Shown: piece by piece, positions 1 to 7,907 of the stretch
Layout of the letters: the number at the start of each line of letters is the position of its first letter
Numbering within the stretch: position 1 is the first letter of the stretch
From: Erysipelotrichaceae bacterium
Lineage (GTDB): Bacteria; Bacillota_I; Bacilli_A; Erysipelotrichales; Erysipelotrichaceae
Direction: 5' to 3'
Assembly: GCA_024681275.1 (NCBI GenBank)
Contig: JAILBD010000030.1
Location: forward strand, 1 to 35,255
DNA: 35,255 bases
Program-made: the position numbers and the translations under genes
The notes under the pieces: generated by a model
Told to the model about the DNA's origin: nothing
Database searches by the model: none
What the model saw: only the letters and a program-made list of their open reading frames with translations

Positions 1-821
1 GACATGAAACAAGGAACGAAATGGTCCTCCTTGCCATGGATGAAAAGGATGGGCAGTTTTGATCTCCGGACACATTCCTCACCCATCGAAGTATTGAAAC
101 TGATGCCGGTGATGATCATCGACCAGAACCAGGCGAGATAGCCGAACGGGAAATATGGCAAGTGATAGACATCTTTGATCAGATAGGAACTGATGCCGAT
201 GATCGAATCGAAACCGCAGTCATCGATGATGCCGCAGACGTTCTTCAGACCGGAATCGGCACAGTGTATGACTGTCGCTCCACCCATGGAAACGCCATGA
301 AGATAGATGCGCGGCTCATCATACATCTCGTTGACCTTATCCACCCATTTGGCAACATCTCTCTTGTCGTGCTCGGAGAAACCCAGATATTTTCCTTCTG
401 ACTTGCCATGAGCCCTGTCATTGAGAAGAAGGACGGTGGAACCTCTCTTGCGGTAGATCTCGATGCGGTCGGCAAAGTCTTCCTGCATCGAAGACTTGTA
501 TCCGTGGACGCAGATGACGACCTCTTTGGGATCGCCCTCCAGCAGATAGCCGTAAAGCTTCAGATTGTCGAATGAAACGATGCTGAGCTCCTTCAGATCG
601 AGCTTGTCGAACGCATCGATATAAGGCGCACGAAAAGCATAGTATCTGCCGGCCGTAGGACGCATCAGATCGGTGTCTGAATCGATCGTGGAAGGATCCA
701 GAGCGCTATCCTTATCCCCCTTCTGCTGGTCGTTGTAAAGGAAGACGGAATTGAAGATATAAAATCCTGCAGCCATACAAAGCAGCAGGATGATGAATAA
801 AACTATGAACAGCCAGAGCAT
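1..821 (-). CDS. Alpha/beta hydrolase, membrane-anchored (3' end outside window)
   Basis: I translated 273 residues before the window edge; the C-terminus is missing. Residues 3-23 form one hydrophobic N-terminal segment (signal anchor), so the catalytic domain is probably outside the membrane. The fold signature is clear. There is an oxyanion-type HGYKSS at 106-111, a nucleophile elbow GVSMGG with Ser178, and HGKED with candidate acid Asp266. The catalytic His should lie just past the edge. This matches the serine alpha/beta hydrolases annotated as BAAT/S9-like or YdeN-like esterases; the substrate cannot be told. The ATG lies 1 nt after the stop of the upstream MFS gene, with a weak AGGT-type binding site inside that gene, so translation is probably coupled. 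Confidence 0.85.
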   Translation of the reverse strand, partial: MLWLFIVLFIILLLCMAAGFYIFNSVFLYNDQQKGDKDSALDPSTIDSDTDLMRPTAGRYYAFRAPYIDAFDKLDLKELSIVSFDNLKLYGYLLEGDPKEVVICVHGYKSSMQEDFADRIEIYRKRGSTVLLLNDRAHGKSEGKYLGFSEHDKRDVAKWVDKVNEMYDEPRIYLHGVSMGGATVIHCADSGLKNVCGIIDDCGFDSIIGISSYLIKDVYHLPYFPFGYLAWFWSMIITGISFNTSMGEECVRRSKLPILFIHGKEDHFVPCFM

Positions 822-822
822 A

Positions 823-2229
823 TCAGTCTACCTGAACATTTTCCAGATCGACGCCCTTGGTCTCTTTGACGCGAAGCATCATGATCGCAAGAGCGATGGC
901 CATCAGCGGCAGATATGCGACAGTCAGGACGACAGGGAGGTTCGTGGAACCTGCCAGCATCGTGACGACGTTGTTATAGACCATGTTGAAACCGACACCG
1001 AACATGCCGATCAGCTGCATCGTTCCGACGACGGAAGCGCGCATCTCGGTCGGAGTGGATTCGGAAGTGATGACGAAGAAGATCATATCGGAGATCGACC
1101 AGAGACCGGCGATCGAGATACCGTATGCCAGACCTACGATCCAAGGATTCATCGGACGGATACAGCCATAGGCGAAGATACCTAAGCCAACGGCAGCCCA
1201 GAGGCCGAGGATCAGAGCGGACTTCTTTCTGCCCAAAGCATCTGTGATGAAACCGCCGATGATGGTGAAGATACCGTTGATGACCGGATAGAACATCAGG
1301 ATGATGTTGATGGCATCCGCATTCATGACACCGTTATACTTTCCGGCTTCCAGCATCGGCTGGTACTTTCCGGTATAACCCGTCGAGAACATCATCAGCA
1401 AAGCGACGAGCGCGACCGCTCTGGTCTGTCTGTTGCCGACGATGAATTTGATCGCATCCCAGACGGAGACTTCCTTCTTCTTGGCCTCCTCCTCGTTCCT
1501 TGCCTCTTCAGCTGCAGCAGCCACTCTCTCTTCTTCGCTGGCACGCAGATACTGCAGTCTCTTCTGCGTATAGACCGGTGTCTCTCTGACGAAATAGATC
1601 GCAGCCAGGCCGATGACGAAAGCCATGATGATCGGGATGATGAAGACGTTCCTCCAGGTGGAAGGGACGGCATCGTTGACGAAAAGTTTCACGAAGAGAC
1701 CCAGCATGGAGACAGAGATCAGTGCCAGACCCTTGGTGATCGAACAGAGCTTTGCCCTGTGCTCTTTCGGAGCGCATTCCATGATATAGATGACCTGAAC
1801 ATCATTCGGTGTGAAGAAAGTCAGGACGACTGTGCCGATGATATAAAGAGTCACGGACTTTGAGATGATGCAGATCAACATGCCGACACCCATGCCGATG
1901 GTATTGATGATCAGGAAAGGCTTTCTGCCCATCCTGTCGGCAAGTGACTTATAGAAAGGCGAGATCAGATAGCTCGCATAGCCGATCATGGTCGCAAAAC
2001 CAAGCGTCGCCGACGCGTTATCATACTCGCTGGACGGATAGACGACATTGAACAGATCACGAACAGTCTGAACTTCGACGATGCCCCTGACGCTTGAAGC
2101 CAGCTCATCGACGATGTAGACGATGCTCAATACGATGATCAGGATCAGAAAATAATGCTGGTGACCATGAAAAGCTTCCGCTTTTTCAAGCTTTTCAAGC
2201 TCCCGTTTTTCTTTTTCGGTTTTTGTCAT
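823..2229 (-). CDS. MFS transporter, sugar-porter-like
   Basis: 468 residues with about twelve hydrophobic segments in two halves and a long charged central loop rich in Glu, Ala and Lys (about residues 226-250). MFS loop signatures are present: DRMGRKPF after TM2 and the matching DALGRKKSA in the second half. A VKETKGVDLE tail resembles the PETKG motif that ends sugar-porter family members. It is therefore a secondary carrier in the cytoplasmic membrane; the substrate is not evident. The ATG has a good TAAGGAG site 9-10 nt upstream. It is followed with a 1-nt gap by the alpha/beta hydrolase, so carrier and hydrolase may act on one compound. A charged N-terminal extension (about 20 residues, Lys/Glu) precedes TM1. 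Confidence 0.85.
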   Translation of the reverse strand: MTKTEKEKRELEKLEKAEAFHGHQHYFLILIIVLSIVYIVDELASSVRGIVEVQTVRDLFNVVYPSSEYDNASATLGFATMIGYASYLISPFYKSLADRMGRKPFLIINTIGMGVGMLICIISKSVTLYIIGTVVLTFFTPNDVQVIYIMECAPKEHRAKLCSITKGLALISVSMLGLFVKLFVNDAVPSTWRNVFIIPIIMAFVIGLAAIYFVRETPVYTQKRLQYLRASEEERVAAAAEEARNEEEAKKKEVSVWDAIKFIVGNRQTRAVALVALLMMFSTGYTGKYQPMLEAGKYNGVMNADAINIILMFYPVINGIFTIIGGFITDALGRKKSALILGLWAAVGLGIFAYGCIRPMNPWIVGLAYGISIAGLWSISDMIFFVITSESTPTEMRASVVGTMQLIGMFGVGFNMVYNNVVTMLAGSTNLPVVLTVAYLPLMAIALAIMMLRVKETKGVDLENVQVD

Positions 2230-2252
2230 ATGATATAAAACTCCTTAATAAC

Positions 2253-2265
2253 CTTCTTCATTATA
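2253..2265 (-). promoter_or_regulatory. -10 element for the MFS/hydrolase pair
   Basis: A perfect TATAAT on the minus strand (2265-2260) lies about 31 nt upstream of the MFS start. Predicted transcription start is near 2253. I see no good -35; the region where it would lie is the terminator hairpin of the upstream gene. It is supported mainly by the exact hexamer and the need for a new promoter after that terminator. Confidence 0.45.
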
Positions 2266-2291
2266 AAAGAAAACTTCTCTTTCGAGAAGTT
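2266..2291 (-). terminator. Rho-independent terminator after the E2-like gene
   Basis: On the minus strand an 8-bp perfect stem (AACTTCTC / GAGAAGTT) with a GAAA tetraloop is followed by TTCTTTT. The stem begins within the TAA stop codon of the E2-like gene. Confidence 0.75.
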
Positions 2292-3123
2292 ATTTGGCAA
2301 TACTTTCATCGACCGGATCACCGATCTTCTCACAAAGGACCTTCGGATCCTCCAGGATGTGTTTCATCAGCTTCAGAGACTTCGCAAAATAGAAGCCATC
2401 CGCGATCCTTTCATCCAAAGTGACTGTGATATCCACCAGATCCCTGCCCTTGTCGTCTTTGTACATCGTGCCGATCGTCCCCATCATCGAATTGGTACCG
2501 AAATTGCTCAGATGATGGTAGCAGGAATCCGCACCGATGGAACCAAGATTGGCCAGCAGACAGGTCGTATAGTTCGGATCTCCCTTCTTCAGATCTTCAG
2601 GATAGATCCCGTGGTACTCCATCCTGCTCAGGATCCAGAAGAAGATCTCAAGAACGAAACGAGGCATCTTGCCGACGAGATCCATCGTCTTGTCCAGGGA
2701 ATTGCCGCTGGAAGACCTGACCTTCTTCACCTCGCCCAGGATCAGTTTCGAAATGTAATCCAGGTCCATCTCCTTGTCGACCTTCAGCGTCATCAGCGTC
2801 TCCACCGCCTCATCTTCAAACTTCTGTTTGGCCACGAAAGACAGGGTGATATCATTCCTCTGCCAGTACTTCCTGCCCGCAATGAAAATGTTCAGTTTCG
2901 GTCTGTGATAGATCGTCCTGGAAACAGCCGTGCAGATGCAATGGAAGAGCTTGTAGTTCGTGCCCTCTTTCTCATTGTGCTCCTTGATGAACTTCAGAAG
3001 TTCCGTGATATCAAAGGTCGTTGTCGTGGAAACTTCCGCCTCGGTGCGCTTTGGCATCACATAAGGAACGATGGAATGAAACGGATCAGGATCCTTCAGC
3101 AGTACAGCATCTTTTCTCTTCAT
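2290..3123 (-). CDS. Stand-alone E2/CAT-fold acyltransferase-like protein, catalytic His replaced
   Basis: 277 residues resembling the catalytic domain of 2-oxoacid dehydrogenase E2 / chloramphenicol acetyltransferase, with no lipoyl or E1/E3-binding domain and no dehydrogenase genes nearby. The C-terminal block VDITVTLDERIADG (about 230-243) aligns with the family's HxxxDG active-site motif, but the His position is Glu238 (ExxxDG); Asp242 and Gly243 remain. In the known family that His is the general base, so normal acyl transfer from CoA is doubtful. An LGSIGADSCYHHLSNFG segment (about 195-211) resembles the family's substrate-channel region. It follows the flavodoxin with a 2-nt gap and ends in a terminator. 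It could be a pseudo-enzyme, a binding protein or an acyltransferase with changed chemistry. Confidence 0.8.
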   Translation of the reverse strand: MKRKDAVLLKDPDPFHSIVPYVMPKRTEAEVSTTTTFDITELLKFIKEHNEKEGTNYKLFHCICTAVSRTIYHRPKLNIFIAGRKYWQRNDITLSFVAKQKFEDEAVETLMTLKVDKEMDLDYISKLILGEVKKVRSSSGNSLDKTMDLVGKMPRFVLEIFFWILSRMEYHGIYPEDLKKGDPNYTTCLLANLGSIGADSCYHHLSNFGTNSMMGTIGTMYKDDKGRDLVDITVTLDERIADGFYFAKSLKLMKHILEDPKVLCEKIGDPVDESIAK

Positions 3124-3125
3124 CT

Positions 3126-3632
3126 TCAGCCGACATACTCCTTTATCTTTTCATCTGCATCATAGACATTGACGCCTCTGATCGCCATACCATCTTCGAT
3201 CTTCGCGCCTTTCAGAGCACCCTGCATCTCCAGCAGGGAGATCCCGAACGTCCCCTCGTCATTGGTGCAGAAAGGTCTGATCGTCTTTCCGGAGAAGTCA
3301 TAGAGATCCAGGAAAGAAGCGACGACTCTGGGATATGTGCGATACCAGATCGGGAAACCGATGTAGATGACATCGTAGTCGTCCATGTTCAGACGCGCGC
3401 CGCCCTTCAGCACCGGATGTTCGTTGTTCTCGTCTTCTCTTCTGGCCCTTCTGACACAATCGTCATATCTGAATGGATATGGCTCATCCTCTTCGATCTT
3501 GTAAAGATCTCCGCCTGTCAGCTCAGCCAGCTTCTCCGCAACGACCTCCGTGTTGCCTTTTTTCAGTTCGACGATCTCGTTGTTCTGAAGGTTCTCTCCT
3601 ACATGAGAAAAATAAGCGATCAATGTTTTCAT
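3126..3632 (-). CDS. Flavodoxin family protein
   Basis: 168 residues; FMN-binding electron carrier or small FMN reductase fold. The N-terminus MKTLIAYFSHVGEN is the beta-1 strand plus phosphate loop typical of the flavodoxin_4 group. IGFPIWYRTYP (about 79-89) is the 50s-type FMN loop, and the loop with CTNDEGTFG (about 103-125) is the last isoalloxazine-contacting region. I chose the ATG at 3632 because it starts directly with the conserved strand and has an AGGAG site 7-8 nt upstream; the open frame extends 17 codons further without a binding site. It sits between a membrane-anchored unknown and the E2-like protein and is probably cotranscribed with both. Confidence 0.87.
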   Translation of the reverse strand: MKTLIAYFSHVGENLQNNEIVELKKGNTEVVAEKLAELTGGDLYKIEEDEPYPFRYDDCVRRARREDENNEHPVLKGGARLNMDDYDVIYIGFPIWYRTYPRVVASFLDLYDFSGKTIRPFCTNDEGTFGISLLEMQGALKGAKIEDGMAIRGVNVYDADEKIKEYVG

Positions 3633-3672
3633 AAATAAATCTCCTGTATCTCTTCTATCAAACTTTATCGTT

Positions 3673-4446
3673 TCAATGGGCAATGTTGTTCATGCGAACT
3701 TCAAGCCAGACCTTTTCCATGCAGACATCGAAAGGATCTTCGTTGTATTCCGTTGTGGCCAGATAGTCTTTCATCGCCCCGGCGATATCGTATTTGGCAT
3801 AGATATACTCGCCATCAAAATCCGTATCGGATATGAAATCCGGTCTGTAGTCCGGCATCCTGTAGTAGACGACATCTTTCGGGAACCTGTGTGTGAACAG
3901 GACGGATCCCTTTTCAAGCGCCACATAATCCGAAGCGTAATTCGTGACCTCATCGCTGATCAGATAGAAATCATCATATAAAAGACGCACTTCCTTCTTG
4001 TCCTCCGAGAGCACGAGATCCCCGCTGATCAGCAGACAGGTATTGAAAAGATCCTTGCCATTCTTATCCGACAGGATGATCCAATTATAGATATCCGCCT
4101 TCTTCTTTTCGAGGTCCAGATCGACGCCGACCTTATTGACCCTGAGACCCTCCGGCAGACCAAGGAGCTTGGACATCGAATCCTCATTGATGACCTCATA
4201 GAGATAGAAAGCAGGCACCTTATATTCAAAGATCATCTTCTCCTTGTCATAGAAGATATGATCCTTGAAACTGTCTCCCGGATGTTCAGCGATCTGACTG
4301 TGGTAGTCATAAGCGAACTTATCCGCATATTCGGAGATATTGTTGACTTTGCGATAGATGAAGTAGATTCCTGCTCCCAAGGCGATCAGAATGATCAGCA
4401 CGATCAGCAGCAAGACCTTCCATATACTGAATCTTTTCTTTTCCAT
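3673..4446 (-). CDS. Membrane-anchored protein of unknown function
   Basis: 257 residues, no family recognised. After MEKKRFSIWK, residues about 11-31 form one strongly hydrophobic segment (signal anchor). The remaining ~225 residues are hydrophilic, rich in Asp, Tyr and Lys, with no Cys cluster or catalytic motif I can name. They are presumably extracytoplasmic (positive-inside Lys/Arg before the helix). Start choice: the ATG at 4446 begins with a typical basic leader. A GTG at 4461 is in frame, but neither has a properly spaced Shine-Dalgarno. A TATGAT hexamer sits so that transcription should start at this ATG (see promoter entry). The gene ends 40 nt before the flavodoxin start, so the three downstream genes may form one transcript. 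Confidence 0.7.
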   Translation of the reverse strand: MEKKRFSIWKVLLLIVLIILIALGAGIYFIYRKVNNISEYADKFAYDYHSQIAEHPGDSFKDHIFYDKEKMIFEYKVPAFYLYEVINEDSMSKLLGLPEGLRVNKVGVDLDLEKKKADIYNWIILSDKNGKDLFNTCLLISGDLVLSEDKKEVRLLYDDFYLISDEVTNYASDYVALEKGSVLFTHRFPKDVVYYRMPDYRPDFISDTDFDGEYIYAKYDIAGAMKDYLATTEYNEDPFDVCMEKVWLEVRMNNIAH

Positions 4447-4452
4447 ACTTCC

Positions 4453-4458
4453 ATCATA
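4453..4458 (-). promoter_or_regulatory. -10 hexamer giving a predicted leaderless start
   Basis: TATGAT on the minus strand ends at 4453. If its last base is position -7, +1 falls on 4446, the A of the chosen ATG. The -35 region is poor. There is no usable ribosome binding site between the two. Confidence 0.35.
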
Positions 4459-4473
4459 CACTTTTTCAGCAAC

Positions 4474-4496
4474 AAAAAGAGAAGCATAAGCTTCTC
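4474..4496 (-). terminator. Rho-independent terminator after the ABC-2 permease gene
   Basis: Minus strand GAGAAGC, loop TTAT, GCTTCTC, then TTTTTG. It is a 7-bp perfect stem with a T-tail, starting 4 nt after the permease stop. Confidence 0.8.
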
Positions 4497-4499
4497 AGT

Positions 4500-6119
4500 T
4501 CACCAGGACCTGGCCAGAAGGATGTCTCTGTTTCTGATGTAGCGATATAGGAAGAAGATCGAGATCAGATAAGCCGCAGACATGATCAGGGTCAGCAGCG
4601 GAACAGGCAGCTTCACCAGGAAGGCAAGAAGGGCGACGATGATGCCGTTGCCCAAAACGAAAGCGAACTCAACGAGCGTCCTCAGATTGTTCTTGACGAC
4701 CTGTATCTCACTGGTCCAGTTCAGCTTCGGATCCCGGACATCGATGACGATCAGCAGGGAATGCAAGACACAATACGAGAGGACCAGCGGCAAAGAATAC
4801 AGGACATGGATCACGGGCAGCCTGAACAGGATCAAGGCGCAGATCACGACCTCCAGATAGACGATCAGGCCCTGAAGGATGTCAGGTATCGCCTTGTACA
4901 GGATCTGTTTATAGAAAGGGACAGGCAGGTACTTCATGATGTAGGCATCCTTGCCATCCTTTGAGACCGCCAGCGCTGGAATGAAACAGTAGATCCCGAC
5001 AAAGAAGAAAGTCAGCAGCAGTACGGCAAAAACATAGATGCTGTAGCTTTTTTCTGCATAAAGATAGCCCAAAAGCTCCGGCAGATCCATCTGTCTTGAA
5101 AACTGCATATAGAAGATGCCTATGATGAACCAAGGCAGCAGCAGCGAAGGAAGCAGGAGCTGTATGAAGAAAGTCGGATTCCTGAGATAGACCTTCACCT
5201 CCTTCATCACGTAAGAAAAAACGAGACCTCTGCTGGAATAGGCGTTTTTTTCATCGATCTGTTTTCCGGATACGCCCGATGATGAAAACAGCGAACCAAG
5301 CATGCCCCGGTAGTAGAGCTTATGTCCGAAGAAACAGACAAGGCCATAGACCAGAACAGAAAAGAGGATCAGCACAAGCAGAGAAAGGATATCCTTCTCC
5401 TGCAGAGCCCTGTAAGCCAAAGGCATGGTCGGAAAGACCTTGTTGTAGATCTCCACGATCCCATTGCTTTTGCCGATGAGCTGCATCACATCATCATTGT
5501 TCGAAGAAGTCGAGATCGCCGTCGACATGGCAAGCGAGAATATCATCGTCACACCCATCGTGAAGACCTGCACCAGGCTCTTGTTCCGGATCCCCTTCAG
5601 CAGTGCCATGACCGCCATGACGATCAAAGAGACTCCCAGCAAAGGAACGATCGGGATCACCAGCAGGATGATTAAAGCGAAGGGATAATAAAGGAAGCCT
5701 TGGCCCGTCAGGATCCCGTAAATGACTAACGGCACAGACACGAACGCCGTTTCTTCCATGTACTGGTATATGAGCAAGGTGTTGAGCTTTGCCGACAGGA
5801 TCTCATACGGCTTCAAAGGAAGAGGCATGACGTGGAGGTTGTCATTTGAAAAGTAGAATACGTTGATGATGGCGACGATCGTCGTCAACATGGTCAAAGA
5901 GATGATCATCATCAGGACGATCGAAATGAAAGCAGCCTCCTGCCTGATGGCGGAAAGCTCCCTGATCATCTCATAGGACAGGTAACCGAAAATGCCTCCC
6001 AGATAGGCAAAGAGTCCGGCATAAAGAAGGATCCTCCCGATCTTGTTCTTCTTCCTGTTTCCGGACCGGAAAGAAGAACTCAGGAAGACCTTCGTCAGAC
6101 TGAAGATATTCCTAAGCAT
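4500..6119 (-). CDS. ABC-2 type transporter permease
   Basis: 539 residues with about twelve hydrophobic helices in two similar halves (about 25-245 and 300-535) separated by a soluble loop carrying SSSGVSGKQIDEKNAYSS (about 275-292). The large half-transporter layout and the adjacent Nat/Ccm-type ATPase point to an exporter acting at the cytoplasmic membrane; the cargo is unknown. The start at 6119 overlaps the ATPase stop by 8 nt and has GGAG 8-9 nt upstream inside the ATPase gene, so translation is coupled. An upstream extension of the frame is only the ATPase gene read in another phase. A terminator follows directly. Confidence 0.82.
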   Translation of the reverse strand: MLRNIFSLTKVFLSSSFRSGNRKKNKIGRILLYAGLFAYLGGIFGYLSYEMIRELSAIRQEAAFISIVLMMIISLTMLTTIVAIINVFYFSNDNLHVMPLPLKPYEILSAKLNTLLIYQYMEETAFVSVPLVIYGILTGQGFLYYPFALIILLVIPIVPLLGVSLIVMAVMALLKGIRNKSLVQVFTMGVTMIFSLAMSTAISTSSNNDDVMQLIGKSNGIVEIYNKVFPTMPLAYRALQEKDILSLLVLILFSVLVYGLVCFFGHKLYYRGMLGSLFSSSGVSGKQIDEKNAYSSRGLVFSYVMKEVKVYLRNPTFFIQLLLPSLLLPWFIIGIFYMQFSRQMDLPELLGYLYAEKSYSIYVFAVLLLTFFFVGIYCFIPALAVSKDGKDAYIMKYLPVPFYKQILYKAIPDILQGLIVYLEVVICALILFRLPVIHVLYSLPLVLSYCVLHSLLIVIDVRDPKLNWTSEIQVVKNNLRTLVEFAFVLGNGIIVALLAFLVKLPVPLLTLIMSAAYLISIFFLYRYIRNRDILLARSW

Positions 6120-6831
6120 CCTGCGTGATCTCCAGGAAGAGCTGTTCAAGGCTTCCATCTTCCCTGAATGTCTCCCTCATCTGCTCAAGCGTGCCGACAA
6201 AAAGCAGCTTGCCCCTGTTGATGATGCCGACCCTGTCGCAGATCTTCTCAGCGACATCCAGAACGTGCGTCGAAAAGAAGACACACTTGCCGCTGTCCGC
6301 GTGTTTCCTCATCATCTCCTTGAGGTCAAAGGAAGAACGCGGATCGAGCCCCGTCATCGGCTCATCCAGTATCCAGTTGTTCGGATCGTGCATCAGACAG
6401 GCGGTGATGATGATCTTCTGACGCATGCCGTGTGAATAGGATTCGATCCGTGAATTCAAGGCATCAGCGATACCGAAACGACCGCTCAGATCCTTGATGA
6501 TCTCCTTTCTGTCCTTCACATCATAGACATCTGCCATGAAATTCAGATATTCGATCCCCTTCAGAGACAGAAACTGATCCGGATCATCGGCGACATAGCC
6601 AAACCTCTTCTTGGCTTCGATCGCCTCTTTCTGTATATCTATCCCATCGACAAGGATCTGCCCCTCATCGATGTCCAAAATCCCCGTCAGCATCCTGATG
6701 CTGGTGGACTTTCCGGCGCCGTTAGGACCCAGAAAACCGAAGATCTCACCATCATTGACCGTCAAAGACAAGTCATCTACGGCCTTGATCCCTTTTTTGT
6801 AAGACTTGCTTACATTTCTGAATTCGATCAT
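6112..6831 (-). CDS. ABC transporter ATP-binding protein (exporter type)
   Basis: 239 residues. Walker A GPNGAGKST 35-43, signature YSHGMRQK 132-139 (the SHGM variant common with ABC-2 permeases), Walker B and catalytic Glu in WILDEP 153-158, D-loop MTGLDP after it, and H-loop His189. All catalytic residues are present. It drives the permease encoded by the overlapping downstream gene. The start is the ATG at 6831 because GGAGG lies 8 nt upstream; a TTG six bases earlier would leave only 2 nt of spacing. First gene of a two-gene operon ending at the hairpin at 4474-4496. I found no convincing promoter in the 70 nt upstream. Confidence 0.9.
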   Translation of the reverse strand: MIEFRNVSKSYKKGIKAVDDLSLTVNDGEIFGFLGPNGAGKSTSIRMLTGILDIDEGQILVDGIDIQKEAIEAKKRFGYVADDPDQFLSLKGIEYLNFMADVYDVKDRKEIIKDLSGRFGIADALNSRIESYSHGMRQKIIITACLMHDPNNWILDEPMTGLDPRSSFDLKEMMRKHADSGKCVFFSTHVLDVAEKICDRVGIINRGKLLFVGTLEQMRETFREDGSLEQLFLEITQDA

Positions 6832-6901
6832 GATCAATACCTCCGATCAGAATCAATCATATTACAGGATAGATATCCAACGCAATATGTCGCCATGCAC
6901 A

Positions 6902-6925
6902 TAAAAAGCCGGTCTCAGACCGGCT
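6902..6925 (-). terminator. Terminator of the nucleoside ABC importer operon
   Basis: Minus strand 8-bp perfect GC-rich stem AGCCGGTC / GACCGGCT with loop TGA, followed by a T-run, 25 nt after the stop of the last permease gene. Confidence 0.85.
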
Positions 6926-6949
6926 CATTGATCTTGATTCATCAAATAA

Positions 6950-7906
6950 CTAGCGCATCGACTTGTCGTATGGCTGACCGGACGCCTTTGGAGCGCGGTC
7001 ATGTTTCGACGTGATAGCCAAAGCGACCAATGTGATGATGAAAGGCAGGCTCTTGTAGAAAGCTGCCGGAAGACCCAGGTTATTCAGAAGAGGAATACCT
7101 GCGTAAGCATTTGCGATCGTCTTGCAGAAAGCGAAGAAAGCGGCTGCACCCAATAACGGGATCGAACGCCACTGACCGAAGATCAGGACCGACATGGCCA
7201 GATAGCCATATCCGCCGACCGTCTGTGAATAGTTCGTCGCAACAGGCAGGATGTACATCAGACCGCCCATACCGCCGACAAAACCGGCGATGACCAGAGC
7301 GGCATAACGATACTTCTGAACATTGACGCCCAATGACTCGGCAGCCTGCGGATTCTCACCGCACGCGCACATCCTCAGACCGAACCTGGTCTTATTGATG
7401 ATGATCGCCGAAATGATGAAGATGGCGATACCGATGAAATTGGTGATATAGGTCCTGGTAAAGAACATCTGGCCGATGACCGGGATATCTCCCAGGACAG
7501 GGATCTTCTCGATCAGGAAATCGTTGCGGATAGACAGGTGCTCGGAACCGTTCTGCAGCACTCTGGCAAAGAAGATACAGAAAGCCGGCGCAAACGTGTT
7601 CATTGCCATACCGACGATCGTCTGATCGGCATTCAGGTTGATCGCCGCGACCGCAAGCAGCAGGGTCAGCAGGATGCCCATCACCCCCGCAAACAGCAGG
7701 GCGAGGATCAGTCTCAGCTGACCGGCGACGACACCGTCGAGCCACTGCAGACAGAGAACGCCCCACATGCAGGACCACACCATGACGGAATCCAGGCCCA
7801 TGTGGATGACACCGCTCCTCTCGGAGAACATGCCCGAAATGGATACGACCAGGAGCGGAATGAAGAAATACATGAAATATCTGGCGATAAAGTAGAACAT
7901 TTCCAT
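6950..7906 (-). CDS. Nucleoside ABC transporter permease, second subunit (YufQ/NupQ-type)
   Basis: 318 residues, eight to ten hydrophobic helices. It belongs to the BPD_transp_2 permeases (LivHM/RbsC fold). Family-like stretches include FSERSGVIHMGLDSVM near residues 28-43, the position of the usual ERSGVxNLGxEG motif, and the cytoplasmic coupling loop with GLRMCACGENPQAAESLGVNV (about 173-193), typical of BMP-system permeases that contact the ATPase. It forms the membrane channel with the preceding permease for nucleoside uptake. The ATG at 7906 is 1 nt after the first permease's stop and has GAGGAG about 10 nt upstream. Last gene of the importer operon. Confidence 0.9.
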   Translation of the reverse strand: MEMFYFIARYFMYFFIPLLVVSISGMFSERSGVIHMGLDSVMVWSCMWGVLCLQWLDGVVAGQLRLILALLFAGVMGILLTLLLAVAAINLNADQTIVGMAMNTFAPAFCIFFARVLQNGSEHLSIRNDFLIEKIPVLGDIPVIGQMFFTRTYITNFIGIAIFIISAIIINKTRFGLRMCACGENPQAAESLGVNVQKYRYAALVIAGFVGGMGGLMYILPVATNYSQTVGGYGYLAMSVLIFGQWRSIPLLGAAAFFAFCKTIANAYAGIPLLNNLGLPAAFYKSLPFIITLVALAITSKHDRAPKASGQPYDKSMR

Positions 7907-7907
7907 A

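Noticed and set aside
4447..4461. GTG at 4461 as start of the membrane-anchored unknown
   Set aside because: It has no ribosome binding site and adds five residues including acidic Asp before the basic leader; the ATG at 4446 fits a signal-anchor start better.
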